Shown here: positions 53,931 to 62,731 of the stretch, one piece after another | How positions within the stretch are numbered: position 1 is the stretch's first letter | Layout: each line of letters begins with the position of its first letter | Source: Pseudomonas fluorescens | GTDB lineage: Bacteria > Pseudomonadota > Gammaproteobacteria > Pseudomonadales > Pseudomonadaceae | NCBI RefSeq assembly: GCF_001307275.1 | Contig: NZ_CP012831.1 | Coordinates: 7,055,103-7,119,102, forward strand | Reading direction: 5' to 3' | DNA: 64,000 nucleotides | Notes under the pieces: generated by a model | Told to the model about the DNA's origin: nothing | Database searches by the model: none | What the model saw: only the letters and a program-made list of their open reading frames with translations | Translations under genes and position numbers: made by a program

Positions 53931-55079
53931 CTACTCCGCCTTAGCGCTGGTGTTTAGCGCTACAGGGGCTCTGTTCGCCTCATCTGTCATCGCTTCCTGA
54001 GCGACCACGGTGATCCCCGGCTTAATGAACTGAAGCCCTTCGACGATGATTTTGTCTCCGGCGCTCAAGCCGCTTTCCACCAGCACATTCGCACCGACGG
54101 TGCGGCCAACCTTGAGCTGGCGTTGCTCGACTTTGTTATCGGCGGTAACGACCATGGCGGTCGGGGTGCCCTTGAGATCCCGGGTCACACCAATCTGTGG
54201 AGCAAGAATGGCCTGCTCGGCGACCCCCTCCTGCAACCGCGCATGCACAAAAATCCCGGGCAGCAGCAAGTGATCGGGGTTGGGGAACACGGCGCGCAGG
54301 GTGACCGAGCCGGTTGCTTCGTCGACGGAGACTTCTGAAAACTCCAGCGAACCCTGCAGCGGATACTGGCTACCGTCCTGAAGTGTCAGGCTGACTTTCG
54401 CAGCCCTGTCAGCAGTTTTCTGCAACTGCCCGCTTTCAAGAGCCCGACGCAGTTTGAGCACCTCGCCATAAGGCTGAGTGACATCGACATAAATGGGGTC
54501 GAGTTGCTGGATAATCGCAAGGGGGGCTGCTTGGCCATTAGAAACTAGCGCACCCTCGGTCACAGCCGAACGTCCAATTCGCCCGCTGATGGGCGCGAAC
54601 ATTTTGGTATATCTCAGATTGATCTGGGCGCCCTTGACTTGTGCCTCTGCCTGCATCTGCTGAGATCGAGCGGTGTCATACTCCTGCTTGCTCACCGCCT
54701 GCTCATCGATCAGTTGCCGATACCGGGTGGTCAGCGAGCGAGATTGCTCCAAACTGGCCTGCGCACTGGCGAGCGTCACCTCGTAAGTTGATGGATCGAT
54801 CTGATAAAGCTGCTGACCAGCCTTGATATCTGCGCCTTCCTTGAACAAGCGTTTCAGGACGATGCCATCCACCTGCGGCCGAACCTCAGCAAGGCGGTAG
54901 GCACTGGTACGCCCGGGCAGGTCGTTGAACAAGGTCACCGCCTGAGGTTTCAGGGTCACCACACTGACTTGAGGGGCTTGCGCCGGGGTAGCAGCAGCCT
55001 GCTCCTTGTTGCATCCACTGAGCATCGTGGCAAAAGCAATGGCGGTCACCAAAGCAGGAAAGATAGGCTTGAATGGCAT
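53931..55079 (-). CDS. RND efflux periplasmic adaptor lipoprotein (MexA/TtgA type)
   Basis: The 382-residue protein has a lipobox (MLSGCNK, Cys about 22) and the adaptor hairpin architecture: lipoyl half (GRTSAYRLAEVRPQVDGIVL), alpha-helical hairpin (about 98-160), second lipoyl half (FAPISGRIGRSAVTEGALVS) and beta-barrel part (FPNPDHLLLPGIFVHARL). It links the pump and the outer membrane duct. ATG at 55079 with GAGGAC upstream begins the lipoprotein signal. No repressor gene of the ttgR/mexR kind is next to it. Confidence 0.94.
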   Translation of the reverse strand: MPFKPIFPALVTAIAFATMLSGCNKEQAAATPAQAPQVSVVTLKPQAVTLFNDLPGRTSAYRLAEVRPQVDGIVLKRLFKEGADIKAGQQLYQIDPSTYEVTLASAQASLEQSRSLTTRYRQLIDEQAVSKQEYDTARSQQMQAEAQVKGAQINLRYTKMFAPISGRIGRSAVTEGALVSNGQAAPLAIIQQLDPIYVDVTQPYGEVLKLRRALESGQLQKTADRAAKVSLTLQDGSQYPLQGSLEFSEVSVDEATGSVTLRAVFPNPDHLLLPGIFVHARLQEGVAEQAILAPQIGVTRDLKGTPTAMVVTADNKVEQRQLKVGRTVGANVLVESGLSAGDKIIVEGLQFIKPGITVVAQEAMTDEANRAPVALNTSAKAE

Positions 55080-55225
55080 AAAGTCCTCGAACATCGCGCT
55101 GAAAAATGCGCGCATGAGTTTGCAAACTGCCGCAGCACAGGCTGAAACAGCTGCTGACGGCAATGGGGAGACAGAGTTCGGCAAGTACGCGCAAGAGGCG
55201 CGGTGCGAAGATCAAGCTTATTGAC

Positions 55226-55241
55226 CGGGTTAATAAACCCG
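55226..55241. promoter_or_regulatory. inverted repeat upstream of RND operon
   Basis: CGGGTT-AATA-AACCCG is a perfect 6-base inverted repeat about 150 bases before the adaptor start. It may be part of an operator or a transcript hairpin. Confidence 0.4.
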
Positions 55242-55265
55242 ATGAGCCAATGCGCTGCGCATTGG

Positions 55266-55290
55266 ATTGTTATGTGAGCATGCTAACAAT
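55266..55290. promoter_or_regulatory. operator candidate upstream of RND operon
   Basis: ATTGTTA-N11-TAACAAT is a perfect 7-base inverted repeat of 25 bases in total. Its size and AT-rich arms are like TetR-family operators of RND pumps. Confidence 0.5.
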
Positions 55291-55510
55291 GGAGGGGCCT
55301 GAGGATTAGCCCGACTTTACTGAAATCACCAATGAGTGATATTCAGCAATAAAATGTTTTCAGAATTTTGCAGATTACTCACAACGCTCTATATCCAGCG
55401 ATTAACGGAGGACAGCATTTCGATTAGTGAGTTTTTATCAGTTTTGGCCTCGAATGCGTGCAGCGCATCGGCGAGGCTCATATCCTGCCGGAGCTTCCAA
55501 CTCAAGCCTT

Positions 55511-56689
55511 CTACGACTCTGCCATGGATAATTCACGGGAACATCTGGGCTCAAGCTGACAAGTTTCGTGGATCGTTGACGTCCGCAACTTCAGACTTCC
55601 ACCCGCTCGCCCATTCAGGACGGCCTGCATCTCCCCAAGCACCGCCATCGCCACACTTTCCGGGGTGTCTCCACCCAAATCCAAACCCATTGGATAGTGC
55701 AATCGGTCCAGCGCAGGCAGGCTGTTTGTCTGTCGCGTTATTTCATCAAGCAGACGCTCGGTTCGATCACGCGGCCCGAGCTGACCGACGTAACGGGGAT
55801 TACCTTGTAACGCGCCTTTCAACCAATGCGCATCCTGGCTCAGGCTATGGGACATTACCGCCACACACGCCCCCTCCACAAATTTTCGAAATTCGAAAGG
55901 CCCGCCTATATCGGCGCTCAACACCCGATCCGCTTCGGGAAAACGTTCCGGACGGGCGAAATGTGGGCGACTATCAACAACGGTGACATGCCACCCCAAG
56001 ATTTTTGCGATCCGTACCAACGGCTGCGCATCATGGCCCGCCCCAAAGATCATCAGACGCGGTGGTGGCGCGACGTATTCTAGAAAAACCTCTACCTCTG
56101 CGTAGCCTTCGGTATAGCGTTGCCGCGTAGATTTTTGCTGGTCCAATGTGAGACGCAGATCAGCGGTAATTCGCTCGTTCAGTGCAGGATGGTAGAGTCC
56201 CCCGAAGGGCGCCGCGCCAGATTCCAGGAACACACGGTCTCCAACATCTGCACGGCTATTGCGTGAGCCCGCTATTACCGTTGCGATTGCTACGGGTCTC
56301 TGGTTGCTTCTTACTTTGCGTAAAGCATCAAGCACAGCGCATTGCTTTGTAGCTGGTATTCGCTCAAACAACACATATACCTTGCCGTTGCAGCCCAGCC
56401 CGAAACCAAGGGACTCTTCACCGCCCTCTTCGTCTGTGGCCTCGGCCGTGCTGTAGCTACGAATCACCGGGCCCGACTCACTTAGCCACCAGGCCTTTCG
56501 CACCACATCAGCCTCCAGACAGCCACCACTGATAGTGCCCTCCGGACGTCCATATTGTGAAACGAGCATGCGCGCCCCCGGACGGCGATACGCCGAACCC
56601 TCGACTTTCACAACGGTGGCGAGTACAGACTCTCGACCCTCGTTCTGTTCGACGTGGATGGCATCGAGCAATGCGTTCAAACTGGACAT
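55511..56689 (-). CDS. XdhC-family protein (xanthine dehydrogenase maturation factor-like)
   Basis: The 392-residue protein has an XdhC/CoxI N-terminal domain (VLATVVKVEGSAYRRPGARM, TISGGCLEADVVRKAWW) and a C-terminal Rossmann domain (LMIFGAGHDAQPLVRIAKIL; MSHSLSQDAHWLKGAL; YVGQLGPRDRTERLL). XdhC proteins insert the sulfurated molybdenum cofactor into xanthine dehydrogenase-type enzymes. No molybdoenzyme subunit gene lies here. ATG at 56689 has GGAGAG upstream. It follows the LysR gene by about 50 bases on the same strand. The C-terminus carries an extra tail of about 20 residues. Confidence 0.9.
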   Translation of the reverse strand: MSSLNALLDAIHVEQNEGRESVLATVVKVEGSAYRRPGARMLVSQYGRPEGTISGGCLEADVVRKAWWLSESGPVIRSYSTAEATDEEGGEESLGFGLGCNGKVYVLFERIPATKQCAVLDALRKVRSNQRPVAIATVIAGSRNSRADVGDRVFLESGAAPFGGLYHPALNERITADLRLTLDQQKSTRQRYTEGYAEVEVFLEYVAPPPRLMIFGAGHDAQPLVRIAKILGWHVTVVDSRPHFARPERFPEADRVLSADIGGPFEFRKFVEGACVAVMSHSLSQDAHWLKGALQGNPRYVGQLGPRDRTERLLDEITRQTNSLPALDRLHYPMGLDLGGDTPESVAMAVLGEMQAVLNGRAGGSLKLRTSTIHETCQLEPRCSRELSMAES

Positions 56690-56740
56690 ATCAGATCTCT
56701 CTCCCAAAGCGAATCCGGCAAAGTCGCGGTCGATCGCCAA

Positions 56741-57646
56741 CTATCCAAGCGGGTGCAACTCTCTGATCAAGTCGATCAGCAAACGCAGCGTGATCGGCAC
56801 CTGCCGGTAGCTTGAGTAATAGATATGGAAGCCTGGACCAACACTGACCCAATCCTCCAAAACCACTTGTAAAGTTCCTTCCGCTACAAGCGGCGCGACA
56901 ATGGGTTCGGCACAATAAGTCAGCCCAGCGCCCTGGGTGACCATGGCGAGCATCATCCGCGTCTCATCCAACACGACATTACCGGACACTGGGATCTCTA
57001 ATTTTTCACCCTCTTTCTCAAACTCCCAGTTGTACATCCGACCGTTGCCTAGCCGAAACCTTAAACAACTGTGCTGTTTCAAATCCTCTGGGTGCAGAGG
57101 CATGCCACATCGGTCGAGGTAATCGGGGGTTCCTACCACGACCCATCGAACAGGGGGGGAGAGGCTTTGGGCAATCATGCCTTCAGGTACGGTAGCGCCA
57201 TACCTGATCCCAGCGTCGAAGCCTCCTTCAACAATGTCGACCATACTGTTGGTGGTTGAGACTTCCACTTCGATATCGGGATAACGATGGGCAAATGTCG
57301 ATAAAACGGGTGCCAACAAAAGAAGCGCCGCGTCGCTGAAAACATTCAGCCGTATACGACCCGTGGGCTCATCACGGAACTTATTCAACAGCTCAATGGC
57401 CTGGTCGATTTTGTCGACAGGTTCGCTTATCAGTGCCAGCAGTTCTTCACCGGCTGCCGTCAGGGTGACGCTGCGGGTCGTGCGATTGAGCAAACGAACC
57501 CCCAATCTCGCCTCCAGCCCCTTGATAGCGTGGCTCAGCGCAGACGCACTTATCCCCACCTCAACACCCGCACGACTGAAGCTGGAATGGCGGGCGACGG
57601 CTAAAAAGTAGATAAAATCGCCAAAGTTGGCACGAGTCAGCTGCAT
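56741..57646 (-). CDS. LysR-family transcriptional regulator
   Basis: A 301-residue LysR protein with the helix-turn-helix (SFSRAGVEVGISASALSHAI) and effector domain (DIVEGGFDAGIRYGATVPEG). It belongs to the CrgA-like subgroup common in this window. It is directly upstream of the XdhC gene in the same direction, an unusual order for LysR and target, so the two may be co-transcribed. Confidence 0.91.
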   Translation of the reverse strand: MQLTRANFGDFIYFLAVARHSSFSRAGVEVGISASALSHAIKGLEARLGVRLLNRTTRSVTLTAAGEELLALISEPVDKIDQAIELLNKFRDEPTGRIRLNVFSDAALLLLAPVLSTFAHRYPDIEVEVSTTNSMVDIVEGGFDAGIRYGATVPEGMIAQSLSPPVRWVVVGTPDYLDRCGMPLHPEDLKQHSCLRFRLGNGRMYNWEFEKEGEKLEIPVSGNVVLDETRMMLAMVTQGAGLTYCAEPIVAPLVAEGTLQVVLEDWVSVGPGFHIYYSSYRQVPITLRLLIDLIRELHPLG

Positions 57647-57746
57647 TGGTTCTCTGCCATTGGTGTGAAACGTATGAACGAAAAGACCTCACCGCCCCCT
57701 ACGCCACAGACAGTTTTACCGGCATGGTTCTGATCGCTTTGGGGGA

Positions 57747-58100
57747 TCACTCATCGACCAATGTGATCTTCACTTCGAGGGGGCCTGGGCGCGCGAGTAT
57801 GTCCAGACCGGAATCAACTCTGCCGAGTTTGATAAGGCCGCTCGAATACTTGAAGCCTTTATAAAAAATGGCGAGATTTCCCCATGGCACATAGAAGGCA
57901 ATGTCACCCGCCGAAGGCGTGAAGCCAGCTGGCGCGCCCTGTGTCGATAATGGCTCGGGCAGGACGCTGATCTTCTCGGTCGAGGCGTAGTCGTCCAGTG
58001 TCAGTTTCATCGGCAGCTGCTTAACGAAATCTATGGAGGAATCGTTGTTGTCGAGCGTTGCCGTAACCGGGCCGCCTGAAACATCGATGCGTATTTTCAT
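57747..58100 (-). CDS. cyclophilin-like fold protein
   Basis: The 117-residue protein (KIRIDVSGGPVTATLDNNDS, then LPMKLTLDDYASTEKI and GDIAFYVPWGNLAIFYKG) matches the cyclophilin-like small protein family (TM1367-like). No catalytic role is established. GGAG lies seven bases before the ATG at 58100. It is flanked by two LysR genes on the same strand. Confidence 0.8.
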   Translation of the reverse strand: MKIRIDVSGGPVTATLDNNDSSIDFVKQLPMKLTLDDYASTEKISVLPEPLSTQGAPAGFTPSAGDIAFYVPWGNLAIFYKGFKYSSGLIKLGRVDSGLDILARPGPLEVKITLVDE

Positions 58101-58260
58101 AGTTGCTCCACTTTGCTCCGATGGGCTGCGGGGCACGCCCTACCCCCGACCCGAATTGATCTGACAGCCAAATTGCTTTCCTGCCAGAAGGTATCAGCTG
58201 ACAGAAAAACTGAAATACCTTACAGCGATTGAAGTCATGAATGAGATTTATCAATCTTCC

Positions 58261-59148
58261 TTACACACGCAGTGCATTCATGACGAGCGTGAAAGCCCGC
58301 GATGGCTGCCTGCGACTTGGGTAATACAAATGGTAACCCGGGAATGGAGCACACCAATCCTCCAACACACGAACCAGGCGGCCATTTTCCAGATGCGGTG
58401 CGAATTCTTCTTCAGGAAGATAGGCGATGCCTAAGCCAGCCAAAGCCGCATCCACCATGCTGGGAGAGGTGTTGAAAACGAGTTGGCCATCCACCCGTAC
58501 ATTCAACGGTTGACCGCGACGTTCAAACTCCCAAACGTACAACCCCCCTGCTGTTTGCATACGCTGATTGATACAACTGTGCTTTAGCAGGTCACGTGGT
58601 TTTTTGGGCGTTGGATGCCTTTCGAAATACTTCGGGGAGGCCGCAGCGGCCATGCGCAGTTGAGGACCGATGGGTACCGCAACCATATCCTTGTCGATGG
58701 TATCGCCCAAACGAACGCCTGCATCGAAACGGTCGGCGACGATGTCTCGAAAACCATAATTGATATCGAACTCTATCTTGATATCCGGATAATCGAGCAA
58801 AAGCGGCGTGAGCTTGGGAAGCAAATGTGCCCGAAGAATGTGCTCACCACAGGTAATACGCACGGTGCCGGCAGGCTTATCACGCATCTCAGTCAGCTCG
58901 TCGAGTTCTGCCTCGATTTCGTCAAAGCGATGACCAATGGCTTTTAGTAAACGCTCGCCAGCTACCGTAGGTGATACGCTACGCGTGGTTCGTGTAAGCA
59001 AGCGAATCTCCAGCCTGGCCTCTAACCCACTCATTGCCTGGCTGAGGGCAGATTGAGTCACCCCTAGTACGGAAGCAGCCCGAGTGAAGCTGCCTTCACG
59101 GGCGATCGTTACGAACGATAAGAGATCATTGAGGTTACGTCTGACCAT
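58261..59148 (-). CDS. LysR-family transcriptional regulator
   Basis: A 295-residue LysR protein with the helix-turn-helix SFTRAASVLGVTQSALSQAM (about 17-36) and an effector domain ending in YYPSRRQPSRAF. It is close in style to the LysR proteins at 2565 and 7211. It is divergent from the four-gene operon at 59335-63444, with 186 bases between, and is the likely regulator of that operon. Confidence 0.92.
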   Translation of the reverse strand: MVRRNLNDLLSFVTIAREGSFTRAASVLGVTQSALSQAMSGLEARLEIRLLTRTTRSVSPTVAGERLLKAIGHRFDEIEAELDELTEMRDKPAGTVRITCGEHILRAHLLPKLTPLLLDYPDIKIEFDINYGFRDIVADRFDAGVRLGDTIDKDMVAVPIGPQLRMAAAASPKYFERHPTPKKPRDLLKHSCINQRMQTAGGLYVWEFERRGQPLNVRVDGQLVFNTSPSMVDAALAGLGIAYLPEEEFAPHLENGRLVRVLEDWCAPFPGYHLYYPSRRQPSRAFTLVMNALRV

Positions 59149-59334
59149 CGTCCAAGTCTCTCATGAATCATTAATTAGCAGGCCTTATAGCCCCTTTAAG
59201 GACTGATTAGCTAGTGGCGCCGAAGCGGGACGGTTACATTAACAACCTCGTTAACCAACACTTCGTTATATTCAACGCGAGCAATCGCCATGGCGCTCGG
59301 GACGAAAGGCGCGAAGTAGCCCGAGGGGACGCCC

Positions 59335-60225
59335 ATGGATCGTAGAGACTTTCTCATCAGAGGCGCCGGACTGGGTTCGGCGTTGGTCGCAGGCTCCCTT
59401 CTGGAAGCAGCGGCATCCTGGGCAGAGACCCCAGCCAATTCCCGAAGGAAAGCTCCCGCGTCCAGCGCACAACGGGACAACAATACAGGCGGCAAAGCCC
59501 GCGTATTCATTACCGGCTCGGCAGATGGACTGGGCCATGCCACCGCCAAGACTCTGCTTGCCCAAGGCCACGATGTTGTCGTGCATGTGCGCTCACCTGC
59601 TCGGTTGTCTGCCGTGCAAGAACTCGTGGACCAGGGCGCCATCGCGACAGTCGGGGACTTGGGCGATCTTGAACAGGTTCGCGATCTTGCCCGTCAGGTC
59701 AATGCCATCGGCGCGATGGATGCCATTGTTCACAACGCAGGCATCCTTAGCGGGGCGCAACTGCTAGTCGTCAACGTCGTCGCCCCCTATATGCTGACGG
59801 CCCTGATTCAGCGCCCCAAGCGTCTGATCTACCTGAGCAGCAGCATGCATAGGGGGGGACGAGCCAGCCTGACGGGATTGGACTGGTCGGGCAGCACCCC
59901 CACAGGCAGCTATTCGGACAGCAAACTCTTTGTAACCGCACTCGCAGCAGCCGTTGCGCGGTTGTACCCCGATGTCCTCAGTAATGCGGTCGATCCGGGC
60001 TGGGTCCCAACGAAGATGGGAGGTCCCAACGCACCTGACGACCTGCGCCTGGGACACCTGACCCAGGAATGGCTTGCCACCAGCAATGACCCTGAGGCAC
60101 TCACCAGCGGCGGCTATTGGCACCATCAGCGACGCGAACAGCCGCATTCCGCGGTCCAAGACTCCCGATTCCAAGACTTGCTGCTGGCTGAACTCACGCG
60201 CGCCAGCGGCACGAACCTGTCGTGA
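59335..60225 (+). CDS. SDR-family oxidoreductase with Tat signal peptide
   Basis: The 296-residue protein opens with a twin-arginine signal (DRRDFLIRGAGLGSALVAGS, cleavage likely near residue 30 after ASWA). The SDR domain then has ITGSADGLGHATAK (about 59-72), HNAG (about 132-135), LSSSMH and the catalytic Tyr-x3-Lys in YSDSK (about 192-196). Tat substrates fold in the cytosol with their cofactor and are then exported, so a bound NADP(H) could be carried out. GAGGGGACG precedes the ATG. It leads a four-gene operon; the next gene starts 22 bases on. Its substrate is unknown. Confidence 0.87.
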   Translation: MDRRDFLIRGAGLGSALVAGSLLEAAASWAETPANSRRKAPASSAQRDNNTGGKARVFITGSADGLGHATAKTLLAQGHDVVVHVRSPARLSAVQELVDQGAIATVGDLGDLEQVRDLARQVNAIGAMDAIVHNAGILSGAQLLVVNVVAPYMLTALIQRPKRLIYLSSSMHRGGRASLTGLDWSGSTPTGSYSDSKLFVTALAAAVARLYPDVLSNAVDPGWVPTKMGGPNAPDDLRLGHLTQEWLATSNDPEALTSGGYWHHQRREQPHSAVQDSRFQDLLLAELTRASGTNLS

Positions 60226-60247
60226 CCACCTCCACGGTAACTACTGC

Positions 60248-61411
60248 ATGAAATTATTCTGGGGTCGTCTTCTCATGGCCGTTGTCGGTATCGCTCTGCT
60301 AGGCATCGTTGGCGCCTTCGCCTATTTACAGCAGCCGGTCTTCGGCGACCTGCCCAGCGGCGAGCGGCTGACGCGCATCGAACATTCGCCCAATCATGCC
60401 GACGGAGTGTTCCGCAACCAGATCGACACGCCCATGAAGACCACGGACCAATCCGAGATATCGATGTGGATGCAGACCCTTTTCGGGCAAGAGGGGCAGC
60501 CTCGACCGCCAAGCCCGATTCCCGCCGTCAAGACCGACCTCAAAGCACTCGACCCTACACAGGATATAGTCGTTTGGCTGGGCCATTCCTCCTACTTCGT
60601 GCAACTGGGCGGACAACGCATCCTGATCGATCCGGTGTTCAGCACTTACGCCGCGCCGATCCCCGGAGTGAACAAGGCATTCGAGGGCACCAGCCTCTAC
60701 ACGGCCGATGACATACCCGAGATCGACGCTTTGTTGATCAGCCACGATCATTACGATCACTTGGACTATCCAACCGTTCTGGCGCTTCAGCCCAAAGTCA
60801 GAAAGGTTATCGTGGGGTTGGGTGTAGGCGCGCATTTTGAGCGCTGGGGCTACGACATGGGAGTCGTACGCGAAGCCGACTGGAACGAAGTCATCGCGCT
60901 GACACCGAACGTCAGAGTCCACGTCACCACAGCTCGACACTACTCTGGACGCACCTTTACCCGCGATCAGTCGCTGTGGGTCGGCTTTGCACTTGTGTCT
61001 CCTGAGCAGCGGTTGTTCTTCAGTGGCGACTCGGGTTATGGCCCGCACTTTGCCGAGATCGGCCAGCGAATGGGGCCGTTCGACTATGTCGCCATTGATG
61101 CCGGTCAGTACGATCCGCGCTGGGCGAATGTCCACATGAATCCGGAACAGGCCGCGCAGGCAGCCAAGGACCTGCACGCCCGAGTGCTGATGCAGACGCA
61201 TGTGGGCCGCTTCTCCATCGCCCCTCACGATTGGGATGATCCGTTCAAGCGCATGCAAGTCGCCAGTCAGGGGCAAACCTTCGCGCTGTGGACGCCCGAA
61301 ATCGGCCGAACGGTCTACCTTGACGGCCGTGCGCAGTCGTTCACGGCATGGTGGGAAGACGACGTGGTGAAGACTCCGCCTCAGCTCGCGGCTGGAGCCA
61401 GGGAGGAGTAA
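60248..61411 (+). CDS. membrane-anchored metallo-beta-lactamase-fold hydrolase (NAPE-PLD/UlaG-like)
   Basis: The 387-residue protein has one N-terminal membrane helix (LLMAVVGIALLGIVGAFAYL, about 8-27) with no clear cleavage site, so the enzyme domain probably faces the periplasm. The fold shows VVWLGHSSYFVQLGGQRILI (about 111-130), the metal motif LISHDHYDHLD (about 164-174), FFSGDSGYG and MQTHVGRFSI. These are typical of NAPE-phospholipase D and related phosphodiesterases. ATG at 60248 begins the membrane helix, and the ribosome site is poor; it may depend on coupling with the upstream SDR gene. Confidence 0.87.
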   Translation: MKLFWGRLLMAVVGIALLGIVGAFAYLQQPVFGDLPSGERLTRIEHSPNHADGVFRNQIDTPMKTTDQSEISMWMQTLFGQEGQPRPPSPIPAVKTDLKALDPTQDIVVWLGHSSYFVQLGGQRILIDPVFSTYAAPIPGVNKAFEGTSLYTADDIPEIDALLISHDHYDHLDYPTVLALQPKVRKVIVGLGVGAHFERWGYDMGVVREADWNEVIALTPNVRVHVTTARHYSGRTFTRDQSLWVGFALVSPEQRLFFSGDSGYGPHFAEIGQRMGPFDYVAIDAGQYDPRWANVHMNPEQAAQAAKDLHARVLMQTHVGRFSIAPHDWDDPFKRMQVASQGQTFALWTPEIGRTVYLDGRAQSFTAWWEDDVVKTPPQLAAGAREE

Positions 61412-61414
61412 GTC

Positions 61415-62731
61415 GTGCAGTCTCCCTTATCGCTGTTGCAGCGCCAGGCCAAGGTGCGCCCCGAAGAAGCTCCCGCAGTCCTGTGGTCGATGCTCTACGT
61501 CATCGCGCTGTTTCTGGCGTATTACTTGTTGCGACCTATTCGCGACGAGCTCGGTGTGGCGGGCGGAGTCCAGAACTTGCCCTGGCTATTCACTGGTACG
61601 TTGTTGGCGATGCTGGTAGCCAGCCCGTTGTTCGCGCTGGCCGTGCGCAAACTGCCACGCAAGCAGTTCATCGTCGTGTCCTATCGCTTCTTCGCTGCCA
61701 ACCTGATGTTGTTTGCACTGCTGCTGCATCTCGCCGATCCACAGTGGCAGATCTGGCTGGGACGTGCCTTTTTCATCTGGGTCTCGGTGTTTAACCTGTT
61801 CGTCGTCTCGGTGTTCTGGTCGTTCATGGTGGATATCTTCGACAGCGAGCAGGGCAAACGGCTGTTCGGGCTACTCGCGGCAGGAGCAACGATTGGCGGC
61901 CTCTTGGGCTCGGCTATCACTTCCAGCCTGATCCAACAGTTGGACCGCTCCTGGCTGATGGTGATTGCCATCCTGTTTCTGGAAGTGGCGGTGCTTGCAT
62001 CACGCCGTTTATCTCGCCTTGCTCCGATGTTCAGCCACACCACGCACAAGGAAAACCCGGACCAGCCCTTGGGTGGCGGCATCTTTACCGGCATGGTCCA
62101 CACGCTGCGTTCGCCCTACTTGGTCGGGTTGGCACTATTCATTCTGCTGTACTCGGTCACGTCGACTTTCTTGTATTTTCAGCAGGCCAGCATCGCCGAG
62201 TCCTCGCTCCCTGATCGTGCGACCCGCACGGCGTTCTTTGCCAATATCGACCTGATCGTCAATGCGATCACACTGGTATTCCAGCTGTTCATCACCGGCA
62301 GGATGATCGCCACCGTGGGCATCGTGGCAACGCTGTGTGTCCTGCCGCTGGTCAGCCTGTTCGGCTTCGCTGCCTTGGCCGCCAGCCCTAGCGTCGCGGT
62401 CATCGTGGCCGCGCAGGTCGCCCGCCGGGTAGCGAACTTCGCACTGGCCAGACCCGCCAGGGAAATCCTGTTTACCTCCAGCACACGTGAAGATCGCTAC
62501 AAAGCCAAGAACTTCATCGACACGGTCGTTTATCGTGGCGGTGACCAAATCGCCAGTTGGGGATACGCAAGCCTGATGGGCCTTGGCCTGACCCTGGCGC
62601 AGATTCCCATGATCTCGGTCCCCCTCTCAGCTATCTGGCTGGGCTTGAGTGTCTGGTTGGGACGAACCCACCTGAAGCAGGAACAGCGAGATGCTACGGT
62701 CTCACCATCATTGATTGAGGACAGGACATGA
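61415..62731 (+). CDS. ATP/ADP translocase-like (NTT/TlcC) membrane carrier
   Basis: The 438-residue protein has about 11-12 membrane helices. It shows YYLLRPIRDELGVAGGVQNL (about 36-55), NLFVVSVFWSFMVDIFDSEQ and RLFGLLAAGATIGGLLGSAI, matching free-living relatives of the ATP/ADP translocase family (COG3202, TlcC). Classical members of intracellular bacteria exchange nucleotides, including NAD with ADP; the function of free-living members is not known. GTG start with GGGAGGAG upstream, three bases after the hydrolase stop. The stop overlaps the next start by four bases. Confidence 0.75.
   Translation: MQSPLSLLQRQAKVRPEEAPAVLWSMLYVIALFLAYYLLRPIRDELGVAGGVQNLPWLFTGTLLAMLVASPLFALAVRKLPRKQFIVVSYRFFAANLMLFALLLHLADPQWQIWLGRAFFIWVSVFNLFVVSVFWSFMVDIFDSEQGKRLFGLLAAGATIGGLLGSAITSSLIQQLDRSWLMVIAILFLEVAVLASRRLSRLAPMFSHTTHKENPDQPLGGGIFTGMVHTLRSPYLVGLALFILLYSVTSTFLYFQQASIAESSLPDRATRTAFFANIDLIVNAITLVFQLFITGRMIATVGIVATLCVLPLVSLFGFAALAASPSVAVIVAAQVARRVANFALARPAREILFTSSTREDRYKAKNFIDTVVYRGGDQIASWGYASLMGLGLTLAQIPMISVPLSAIWLGLSVWLGRTHLKQEQRDATVSPSLIEDRT

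Larger units (their letters stand above)
55080..55510. other. RND operon promoter region
   Basis: The 431-base AT-rich gap holds two clean inverted repeats (55226-55241 and 55266-55290). The open frames here lack coding character. Confidence 0.5.
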
